This document shows positions 1 through 5,385 of a stretch of DNA of 8,273 nucleotides, in pieces (within the stretch, counting starts at the first letter, position 1; the number at the start of each line of letters is the position of its first letter). Below the pieces are notes generated by a model. It was not told the origin of the DNA. It did no database searches and was given only the letters and a program-made list of their open reading frames with translations. The stretch comes from Chloroflexota bacterium (GTDB lineage: Bacteria > Chloroflexota > Dehalococcoidia > SHYB01). Where the stretch lies: assembly GCA_016200725.1 (NCBI GenBank), contig JACQEE010000279.1:1-8273 (forward strand), in the 5' to 3' direction. The translations under genes were made by a program, and so were the position numbers.

Positions 1-309
1 CGCACGCCGCGCGACTTCGGCGATGTGCTCTATTCCTACCTAGCGGGTGCGGCGCGGGAAGGTGCCGTCTACGTGGAGATGTTCTGCTCGCCCGAGCGGC
101 CGGCGGCGCTGGGCCTCTCGTACAGCGCCTGGCTGGACGCCCTCGAGCAGGGCATCGACCGCGCACGCCGCGACTTCGGCATCGAGGGCCGCATCATCGT
201 CATCCCCGACCACGGGAGCCAGGTAATCGTTAGGCCATTACTCCGGAAGATCTTGCGCGACATGGGCTTAGACATCGAGGGATACCATCAAATGCTTGAC
301 GACCTCTAA
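1..309 (+). pseudogene. adenosine deaminase family fragment joined in frame to a HicA-like C-terminus (5' end outside window)
   Basis: The reading frame is open from base 1, so the gene starts upstream; the GTG at 25 is only an internal codon. Up to about base 210 the protein reads like the adenosine/AMP deaminase family (purine nucleoside deamination, cytosolic, zinc-dependent TIM barrel). It has an RTPRDFGDV helix start, then the family's strand signature in the form GAVYVEMFCSPE, then a helix ending in DFGIEGRIIV. In that family a stretch leading to the HAGE and later His and Asp-Asp metal and catalytic motifs should follow for another 200 or so residues. Here the text changes instead to IPDHGSQ...LLRKILRDMGLD and stops. 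That tail has the P-x-H followed by L-x-x-IL pattern of the HicA mRNA-interferase C-terminus. Both halves are incomplete, so a deletion fusion or decayed gene is the likely reading. An unrecognised intact protein or an assembly join is also possible. The deaminase half is the surer assignment. Confidence 0.6.
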
Positions 310-313
310 CGAA

Positions 314-415
314 ATGACAGGCGTGCGCCAGCACGGCCCCGTCGTTCTTCCTGGCGACACTGGCGACTGGTCGCTCAGCGTGCTCGAAAGCGAGTGGAAG
401 GTGAAGGCCGAGTGA
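314..415 (+). CDS. possible 33-aa small protein, translationally coupled to the next gene
   Basis: An ATG at 314 opens a 33-codon frame (MTGVRQHGPVVLPGD... to ...KVKAE) whose TGA at 413-415 overlaps the GTG start of the next gene as GTGA. By hand count, roughly four fifths of its codons end in G or C, above the local base composition, which hints at real coding use. A short tandem repeat of 'ctggcgac' (351-358 and 360-367) lies inside it and encodes the GDTGD stretch. No convincing Shine-Dalgarno precedes the ATG, which lies only 4 bases after the preceding stop, so translation could depend on ribosomes finishing the upstream frame. I do not recognise the sequence. It may be a leader peptide, a remnant of a deleted gene, or chance. 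Confidence 0.3.
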   Translation: MTGVRQHGPVVLPGDTGDWSLSVLESEWKVKAE

Positions 416-1128
416 GCAGTGCGAGGTGGCCACGTCGAACACGACTCATCGCGTTTCTGAGCGCTGCCCTTCTCGCCCTGATCGCTATCATCGCGCTCAG
501 TCTCGCTTCGCGCAGCGGATCCAACAGTGCGACTCCCACGCCAACGAGCGTCGCGCCAACGGCGACGCCTGGTCCCACCGTGCCAGCGACGCCGCTCGCT
601 CCACGGGACTACCAGGCCTATCACAACCAGGTCCTGAGCGCGTTCAACGATTTGCGCGCGCTCTATCAGGTCTATCTCGCCAGGGTGGAAAGCGCCGCCG
701 TGGACGCCCCCACGCCGACGCCAACCGCCACCCCCAACCCGACCCCTGATCCGTTACGCGACGCTCAACGTCAAATCGAGGCGGTGCAGGAGGCATTGCG
801 TCAGCGCCGCTACACCGAACTCGATCCGCAATACTCGTCGCGAGTGACCCTGGCTGACTGGCTCGAGGGCATGCGCGTCACGACAGCTGCTCTCGTGGAC
901 TGCGCCAGGTACTTCACCGCGGTAGTCCCGCCTGTCGAATACGCTGCCTACCACGAGAAAATGACGATTGCCATCGGGCAGAACACACTCATCGCCTTCG
1001 ACGTCTACAGCCTGTTTCAGAATGCACCCGGCGGCGTCTTCGACCGGGCTGTGGTAGATTCTGCGGAGTTACAACTGGCGAACGGAAGACTGATCCTCGC
1101 CGACGCGCTCAAGCAGTCTCCGTTCTGA
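412..1128 (+). CDS. secreted or membrane-anchored protein with Thr/Pro-rich linkers, unknown function
   Basis: A 238-aa protein. I chose the GTG at 412 because GGAAGGTG (397-404) lies 7 bases upstream and the N-terminus then has a positively charged stretch (ARWPRRTR) directly before a hydrophobic segment at about residues 12-33. An in-frame GTG at 394 would use this Shine-Dalgarno as coding sequence. The hydrophobic segment has no lipobox Cys, so it is a signal peptide or uncleaved anchor and the rest should lie outside the cytoplasm. Two Thr/Pro/Ala linkers follow, at about 41-63 and 99-114, flanking and separating helical segments. The C-terminal 120 residues are predicted helical and contain a VVPPVEYAAYHEKM motif, a Pro-Pro then His pattern often seen in small helical extracytoplasmic proteins. 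Only one Cys (164) is present. It is followed after 16 bases by a membrane protein, with which it probably forms a unit. No enzymatic motif is visible. Confidence 0.8.
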   Translation: MSSARWPRRTRLIAFLSAALLALIAIIALSLASRSGSNSATPTPTSVAPTATPGPTVPATPLAPRDYQAYHNQVLSAFNDLRALYQVYLARVESAAVDAPTPTPTATPNPTPDPLRDAQRQIEAVQEALRQRRYTELDPQYSSRVTLADWLEGMRVTTAALVDCARYFTAVVPPVEYAAYHEKMTIAIGQNTLIAFDVYSLFQNAPGGVFDRAVVDSAELQLANGRLILADALKQSPF

Positions 1129-1144
1129 GGCAGAGGAAAGCGAA

Positions 1145-2032
1145 GTGTGGGGCAACGGGCCAGTTTTGACGAAGCTTAAGACCCAGGTTCAGGAGAAGTT
1201 ATCCTCCAATAGGACGACTGTCAGCGCCTGGGTAAAGGCCGGTCAGGATCGCGCTTCCCTGATAGCCGATCGTGCCAAGACTTGGTGGGCAACGGGGCGC
1301 GTTTGGACTTCCGCTCGCGGGTCATGGGTTAGGCATCATATTGTCAGTCTTGCCACATGGACTGACCTTTTTCCTCTCCAAACGGTCCTGATCGGACTGC
1401 TTGCTTTCGCGATAGGCATCCTGTTTAGCCTTCGAGGCACCTATGTGGCGAACTTTAGATCCATGGACGTCGCGGCCGTCGAACATCTCGAAAACTCGCT
1501 GACCAGCCCAAACAATGCGGTCACGGAGCGAACTTTGGGGTGTTTAGCGTTGCTTGAGTCAGAGGACTCCCGCCAGGCCGAGTCAAAGTTTCAAGCCAGC
1601 ATGTTTATCCTCGGCACAGCCATTCTTTTCTTGGGGTTTCAGAGATTTTTGAGTATCATTTTCCCCCGAAGAGAGCAGTGGGGGCGCTCCCTCTTTCTGA
1701 GACCCATCGTCTTCCCGTTTGTTACAACAGTTTTGATCTTGGTGCTCTTAGTTCTTGCTTTCACGCCTCTGACGGGATTTCTGATCGGCCGTAATTTCCC
1801 GTTCAGGTCGGGTACAGAGAGCAATTCATTCCTCGCCTACCATCGAGTTCTGCCACGGCATGACTATGTTCAGGCAACAATCTTGAAGTTCAAAAATCTC
1901 TCCGAGCCGAATCTTTCTGACATAATGGCTCGGATCGAACTGACGACTAATTACGTTCCTGGAACTGGAACATATGACGCCTGTAATAATTGGGCCAAGT
2001 CTGTGAACCCTGCCCCGGGAGGCACATCATGA
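1145..2032 (+). CDS. three-helix membrane protein of unknown function
   Basis: A 295-aa protein starting at GTG 1145, with GAGGAAAG (1133-1140) 4 bases upstream. The N-terminal 75 residues are polar and basic with helical character, followed by hydrophobic segments at about residues 77-96, 150-172 and 186-214. A soluble loop of about 50 residues lies between the first two (FRSMDVAAVEHLENSL...) and a polar tail of about 80 residues follows the last. Codon use differs from the neighbouring metabolic genes: TTA, ATA, AGG and AGA occur, and 60-base blocks counted by hand give about 42% GC (1621-1680) and 52% (1741-1800), against about 62% in the dehydratase (2521-2580). The gene ends in an ATGA overlap with the dehydratase start, so the two are likely co-translated. 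I do not recognise a family. The composition suggests later acquisition. Confidence 0.8.
   Translation: MWGNGPVLTKLKTQVQEKLSSNRTTVSAWVKAGQDRASLIADRAKTWWATGRVWTSARGSWVRHHIVSLATWTDLFPLQTVLIGLLAFAIGILFSLRGTYVANFRSMDVAAVEHLENSLTSPNNAVTERTLGCLALLESEDSRQAESKFQASMFILGTAILFLGFQRFLSIIFPRREQWGRSLFLRPIVFPFVTTVLILVLLVLAFTPLTGFLIGRNFPFRSGTESNSFLAYHRVLPRHDYVQATILKFKNLSEPNLSDIMARIELTTNYVPGTGTYDACNNWAKSVNPAPGGTS
2017..2022 (+). promoter_or_regulatory. ribosome binding site fixing the dehydratase start
   Basis: GGGAGG lies 6 bases before the ATG at 2029, while an in-frame TTG at 1990 has no comparable site. The site lies inside the 3' end of the membrane-protein gene, so the downstream gene is set up for coupled translation. 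Confidence 0.7.
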
Positions 2033-3288
2033 CCACACAAGTGAACGTCGACGAATTCGAGATGAAGGGCAAGATCACACCTGAGGGGTTGCAACTCATG
2101 CGCAACCGCATCGGCGTGCTCATCCCCGAGCCGCCGCCCTTCAATACCGAGGCGCACATCGACACGATCCGCCACTTCTGCCAGGGCTACGGCGATGATA
2201 ACCCGCTCTTCATCGATGCCGCCTACGCCAAGAAGACACGTTGGGGCGGCATCGTCGCCCCGCCGATGTACGTCACGTCGCAGGGTCAGAGCGTTGCCCC
2301 AAAGATCCCCGATAACGTCCGCAAGGCCGGCGCAGGCGCTCTCCGCGGCGTCCCCAACTACCAGTCCGGCAGCGAGTGGGAGTTCGTCCGCCCCGTCGTC
2401 CCTGGCGACCGCATCGAGATGAAGTACTTCATCGAAGACGTCGTCGAGAAACGCAGCGAGTTCGGCGGCGGCAAAGCGGCCGTCGTCCACCATCGCAAGG
2501 AGTACACCAACCAGCGCGGCGAACTCGTCGCCATCTACCGCTACTACTTCTTCCACGTCGAGCGCGAGGCCTCGGAGAAGACTGGCAAGTACATGAAGAT
2601 CGAGCCGCACGTCTACAACGACGAAGAACTCGCCAAGATCGACGAGACCTACGAGAAAGAGTTCCGCCGCGGCAGCCAGACGCTCTACTGGGAAGACGTC
2701 GAAGTCGGCATGTCCACGCCCACGATGGTGAAGGGCCCGCTCACCGCCCTGGAAATCTTCGGCTGGCACCTCGGTTGGGGCTGGGGCGTCTTCCGCATCT
2801 CGCCGCTGCGCCTCAACTACCTCAACCGCAAGCGCATCCCTGCCTTCTACACGAAGAACGAGTACGGCTACTGGGAGCCTGCCCAGCGCGTCCACTGGGA
2901 CGATGTCCGCGCCAAGAAGGTCGGCAACCCGCGCGCCTACGACTACGGCGTCATGCGCACCGCGTGGATCATGCACTACCTCACGAACTGGATCGGCGAC
3001 GACGGCTACATCTGGAAGGAGTCCGACCAGGCGCGCAAGTTCAACTACCACGGCGATACGCAGTGGGTGAAGAGCAAGGTGACGAAGAAGTACCAGGACG
3101 GCCCGCGCAACATCGTCGACCTCGAGGTCTGGTGCGAGAACCAGCGCAGCGAAATCGCCACGCCGGGCAAGGCCAGCGTCCTCCTCCCCTCGCGCACCCG
3201 CGGCCCCGTCGTCATCCCCACCGGCGACGCCAAGCCCACCCCGATGAAGACCCCCTTCGCCGCCGCGGCCCCCGGCTGCGTGTGGTAG
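2029..3288 (+). CDS. two-domain FAS1-like / MaoC-type acyl dehydratase (enoyl-CoA hydratase-like)
   Basis: A 419-aa cytosolic protein predicted to hydrate an enoyl-CoA or dehydrate a 3-hydroxyacyl-CoA. It starts at ATG 2029, overlapping the previous stop as ATGA. Residues about 20-180 form a first hotdog half with the dehydratase-type segment GDDNPLFIDAAYA (56-67), then GGIVAPPMY, then VRPVVPGDRIE. Residues about 215-390 form a second half: YWEDVEVGM near the start, DYGVMRTAWIMHYLTNWIGD (305-324), and a closing NQRSEIATPGKASVLLPSR. This double-hotdog arrangement and length are usual for single-chain bacterial acyl dehydratases of the MaoC N-terminal-like family. The short C-terminal tail (390-419) is Pro/Ala-rich. 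The nearby acyl-CoA dehydrogenase and SDRs support a beta-oxidation-like role; the acyl substrate cannot be told from the sequence. Codon use is strongly G/C-ending, unlike the genes on either side. Confidence 0.88.
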   Translation: MTTQVNVDEFEMKGKITPEGLQLMRNRIGVLIPEPPPFNTEAHIDTIRHFCQGYGDDNPLFIDAAYAKKTRWGGIVAPPMYVTSQGQSVAPKIPDNVRKAGAGALRGVPNYQSGSEWEFVRPVVPGDRIEMKYFIEDVVEKRSEFGGGKAAVVHHRKEYTNQRGELVAIYRYYFFHVEREASEKTGKYMKIEPHVYNDEELAKIDETYEKEFRRGSQTLYWEDVEVGMSTPTMVKGPLTALEIFGWHLGWGWGVFRISPLRLNYLNRKRIPAFYTKNEYGYWEPAQRVHWDDVRAKKVGNPRAYDYGVMRTAWIMHYLTNWIGDDGYIWKESDQARKFNYHGDTQWVKSKVTKKYQDGPRNIVDLEVWCENQRSEIATPGKASVLLPSRTRGPVVIPTGDAKPTPMKTPFAAAAPGCVW

Positions 3289-3295
3289 GACAGCC

Positions 3296-4033
3296 ATGCC
3301 GTCACATACCATCGATGAGTTCGTCGAGAATCGGTGGAGAGACGCTAAGACCGAGCTAAGAGGGCTCGACCCCCTCTACGTCCAGCGGGTTGAGAAAAAG
3401 GCGTTTTCAGATCCTGATCCTCTCATGACCGACGCTGACATCTCGCCAGCCACACGCCTCTCAAAGGAATGGCATCAGCTACTAGAAGCCTGCTATGAGT
3501 TAGCTCTTCGACAGGACTTGCTCCGGTTTGCCTCGATAGCGCTGACAGCACACAACCAGCCGCCACCGGTTGCTTCCCAAGCTGGTAAAGCGAGCACGTA
3601 TCACTTTCGCAGTTGGTTCGCTCACGCCCTCGCGTTGGCCGAGCAGGCGAATTACGTTGGCGTGTCTTCTGAAAGAGTATACCTTTCATCTGGCAAGAAA
3701 AAAGCCGGGCCATCTGACAGGCTGAAGGCAAGGATCAGCGGCCTGGTAACCACTCGTGTCGAACAGCACCGCAACGATTACTTGCATGGAGGACGGTCCT
3801 CCTGGGCGAACGGTATTACAGAGGACGGCCTGTGGGAGCTAGGCGTCAGCGTCAACATGACGCCGAGTCTGCATCTGGAACAGTTCGTCTACGATCGGCA
3901 GGGGCTCGAGTTTCTCTTGGGCAAACAGCGTCCGTTCGTCCAAGTGACGGAGGAAGTATTGGCCCGTCTCGGTGACGCACTTCATGACTTTGAAGTGGAT
4001 TTAACTCTGCCATGTAATAGTGTCGGCACTTGA
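3296..4033 (+). CDS. unknown protein with an RX4H (HEPN-like) motif
   Basis: A 245-aa soluble protein starting at ATG 3296, 7 bases after the dehydratase stop, with a weak AGGA (3287-3290) as ribosome site. It appears mostly helical. The notable feature is R-N-D-Y-L-H at residues 159-164, followed by GG and preceded by the helix TTRVEQH. This matches the R-N-x3-H form of the RX4-6H motif, the active site of HEPN-domain ribonucleases and related folds. A helix pair at about 58-82 (KEWHQLLEACYELALRQDLLRF) and another at about 100-118 (TYHFRSWFAHALALAEQ) would suit a four-helix HEPN bundle. No transmembrane segment or second recognised domain is seen. The gene uses AGA, CTA and TTA codons and has lower GC (about 52% in 3481-3540) than the dehydratase and SDR on either side, so it looks acquired. 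HEPN membership is an inference from one motif; the coding call itself is firm. Confidence 0.8.
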   Translation: MPSHTIDEFVENRWRDAKTELRGLDPLYVQRVEKKAFSDPDPLMTDADISPATRLSKEWHQLLEACYELALRQDLLRFASIALTAHNQPPPVASQAGKASTYHFRSWFAHALALAEQANYVGVSSERVYLSSGKKKAGPSDRLKARISGLVTTRVEQHRNDYLHGGRSSWANGITEDGLWELGVSVNMTPSLHLEQFVYDRQGLEFLLGKQRPFVQVTEEVLARLGDALHDFEVDLTLPCNSVGT

Positions 4034-4041
4034 GGTTCGCC

Positions 4042-4800
4042 ATGCAACTCAAAGACCAGGTCGCCCTCATCACCGGCGGTGCCAGCGGCCTCGGCCGCGC
4101 CACAGCGCTCATGATGGCTCGCGAAGGGGCGAACGTCGCCATCGCCGACCTCAACACCGACATGGGTGCCGAGGTCGTCCGCGAGGTGGAGAAACTCGGC
4201 CGCAAGGCGCTCTGTCTCCGCACCGACACCACGCGCAAGGACCAGGTACACGCGATCGTCAAGAAGACCCTCGACTCCTTCGGCCGCATCGACATCCTGG
4301 TCAACTCCGCCGGCGTCACCCACCGCGCCTACGTCATCGACATGCCCGAGGACAAGTGGGACTGGGTCGTGGCCGTGCATCTCAAGAGCGTCTTCCTCTG
4401 CGCGCAGGCCGTCCTGCCCTCGATGATGGAGCGCAAGTACGGGCGCATCGTCAGCATCGCCTCGAGAGCCGCCTTCAAGGGACGTGTCCGCACCGGCCCC
4501 TACGCCGCTGCCAAGGGCGCGATGATCTCCTTCAGCCGCGTCCTCGCCGCCGAGACCGCCTCCTCCGGTATCACCGTGAACTGCATCGCCCCTGGCACGA
4601 CCACGACGCCGCTCGTCCTCAAGACGATGGGCGAGGCCGAGATGGCCAACGAGGCGAAGAACAGCGGCGTGATCACCACGCCCGTCCGCCTCGCCACGCC
4701 CGACGAACAGGCCGCCGCCATCATGTACCTCGTCGGCTCCTACTCCAGCCACATCACCGGCCAGACCATCCACGTCAACGGCGGCAGTTTCATGCCGTAG
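4042..4800 (+). CDS. short-chain dehydrogenase/reductase (SDR), probably NAD-dependent
   Basis: A 252-aa classical SDR of normal family length. ATG 4042 puts the nucleotide-binding TGGASGLG motif at residues 11-18, as expected; the in-frame TTG at 4030 would add only four residues. Asp36 at the end of the second strand (VAIADLN) favours NAD(H) over NADP(H). The NNAG element appears as NSAG (88-91). The catalytic Ser141, Tyr154 and Lys158 are present (YAAAK), with the usual 13-residue Ser-Tyr spacing. The fourth tetrad position, normally Asn in 'vN', is His113 (AVHLKSVF), a substitution found in some SDRs. The C-terminal GQTIHVNGG is typical. It most likely oxidises a hydroxyl group on an acyl-CoA or alcohol intermediate downstream of the dehydratase. 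It lies 8 bases after the RX4H gene, whose TGA overlaps the TTG at 4030. Confidence 0.9.
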   Translation: MQLKDQVALITGGASGLGRATALMMAREGANVAIADLNTDMGAEVVREVEKLGRKALCLRTDTTRKDQVHAIVKKTLDSFGRIDILVNSAGVTHRAYVIDMPEDKWDWVVAVHLKSVFLCAQAVLPSMMERKYGRIVSIASRAAFKGRVRTGPYAAAKGAMISFSRVLAAETASSGITVNCIAPGTTTTPLVLKTMGEAEMANEAKNSGVITTPVRLATPDEQAAAIMYLVGSYSSHITGQTIHVNGGSFMP

Positions 4801-4821
4801 ATATGACTTCTTGAACGTAGG

Positions 4822-5067
4822 CTAGCCGAACAGCCTCTGAGTCACCGAATTAGTGTCTGTGCCCAGATGCTCGGCAACCTCGGTAAGAATTCCGTGGATC
4901 GTCCCGATTTTGAGAAACGCATGCATCGGCACGCTGACTTGGCGGGTTTCGCCGCCGATGGTGATCGTCAGTCGAACATGGCTGCCAGTCTGGCGAGTTA
5001 CGGAATAGCCTAGCCTTCGAAGTGCCTTGACGAGATCGTCGCCGCCAACGTCCCGCGGCACTTTCAA
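4822..5067 (-). CDS. hicA: HicA-like toxin (type II toxin-antitoxin mRNA interferase)
   Basis: An 81-aa protein, HicA-sized, on the minus strand. The order of elements fits the double-stranded-RNA-binding-like HicA fold: GGDDLVKALRRLGY helix, VTRQTGSHVRL strand with the conserved G-S-H (catalytic His), a VSVPMHA strand, then IGTIHGILTEVAEHLG helix. HicA toxins cleave mRNA and arrest growth until neutralised by HicB. I chose TTG 5067 because it overlaps the hicB stop as TTGA and has AAGAGG about 10 bases upstream. A GTG at 5061 is an alternative that gives two fewer residues. A longer upstream frame to 5139 runs over hicB and is unlikely. The stop lies 21 bases from the convergent SDR stop, with no terminator between. 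The C-terminal tail (TDTNSVTQRLFG) is slightly longer than in minimal HicA proteins. Confidence 0.75.
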   Translation of the reverse strand: MKVPRDVGGDDLVKALRRLGYSVTRQTGSHVRLTITIGGETRQVSVPMHAFLKIGTIHGILTEVAEHLGTDTNSVTQRLFG

Positions 5068-5279
5068 GCGGGAATGACCTCTTGACGGACGAAATGCAGG
5101 ACAATCACTTGCGGGCGGTCGGCTGCGTCGAAATGACACCTAACCGCGTCTTGGACCATGCGGCGCAGTTCATCGAGCGAGTCGGCCTCTGTGAAGATGC
5201 CGTGACCCAGCGCTCGGGCGGTATACCCACCCTCTGGCGCTTCTTCGACGAAGAAAATCACCTGTTTCTCGCTCGCCAT
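5064..5279 (-). CDS. hicB: HicB-like antitoxin, short form
   Basis: A 71-aa protein starting at ATG 5279 and lying directly upstream of hicA. It shows the compact HicB ferredoxin-like fold pattern: a strand (QVIFFVEEAPEGGYTARAL), a GHGIFTEADSLDELRRMVQDA turn and helix, then a final strand (PQVIVLHFVRQEV). This small family is often mislabelled '2-oxoisovalerate dehydrogenase' in databases; pairing with a HicA-like protein supports antitoxin instead. It lacks the C-terminal helix-turn-helix or ribbon-helix-helix domain found on many HicB proteins, so autoregulation would need a partner or be absent. The gene order is antitoxin first. The longer frame to a TTG at 5324 would include the promoter -10 box, so ATG 5279 is preferred. 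Confidence 0.72.
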   Translation of the reverse strand: MASEKQVIFFVEEAPEGGYTARALGHGIFTEADSLDELRRMVQDAVRCHFDAADRPQVIVLHFVRQEVIPA

Positions 5280-5288
5280 CGTTCGCTT

Positions 5289-5294
5289 ATTATA
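5289..5294 (-). promoter_or_regulatory. perfect -10 box for hicBA, giving a nearly leaderless transcript
   Basis: Read on the minus strand, 5294 to 5289 is TATAAT, the consensus -10, standing out in a GC-rich region. Only 9 bases separate it from the hicB ATG, so transcription starting about 7 bases downstream would leave a leader of roughly 2-4 bases and no Shine-Dalgarno. No clear -35 hexamer is found 16-18 bases upstream. Confidence 0.55.
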
Positions 5295-5370
5295 ACGCCC
5301 TTGCCTGCATTGGCTTTGCCGCATCGCCGCCTTTCGGGTACGCTAGTGTCCGTTCCGCCGCATCATTCTG

Positions 5371-5377
5371 TAGGAGA
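5371..5377 (+). promoter_or_regulatory. ribosome binding site fixing the acyl-CoA dehydrogenase start
   Basis: TAGGAGA lies 8 bases before ATG 5386 and only 2 bases before the in-frame GTG 5380, so ATG 5386 is the better start. Confidence 0.7.
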
Positions 5378-5385
5378 CCGTGTCC

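Larger units (their letters stand above)
5280..5385. promoter_or_regulatory. divergent intergenic region between hicB and the acyl-CoA dehydrogenase gene
   Basis: About 105 bases between divergent starts. An AT-rich core at 5287-5295 carries the minus-strand TATAAT and, on the plus strand, an overlapping TATAAC (5291-5296), so a shared bidirectional promoter is possible. No -35 match is convincing for the plus direction. If both are used, the two transcription units would compete at the same site. Confidence 0.35.

Noticed and set aside
1..180. Near-repeat of 'cgcacgccgc..gacttcgg' at 1-20 and 162-179
   Set aside because: The copies differ by a 2-base indel and both encode ordinary Arg/Asp-Phe-Gly residues; in such GC-rich coding DNA this is likely chance.
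1951..3312. Long open frame of 453 codons on the minus strand opposite the dehydratase
   Set aside because: The product is a low-complexity Val/Ala/Asp/Arg string typical of the antisense of a G/C-ending gene; the plus-strand dehydratase has real family motifs and a good ribosome site.
2376..3359. 327-codon plus-strand frame overlapping the dehydratase
   Set aside because: The product is Arg/Pro/His-rich with no domain, an out-of-frame shadow of the dehydratase.
3982..4773. 263-codon minus-strand frame opposite the SDR
   Set aside because: Gly/Asp/His-rich antisense shadow; the SDR motifs on the plus strand are complete.
4820..4827. Palindrome GGCTAGCC between convergent SDR and hicA ends
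   Set aside because: Too short and without a T-run to serve as a terminator; it mostly overlaps the hicA stop region.
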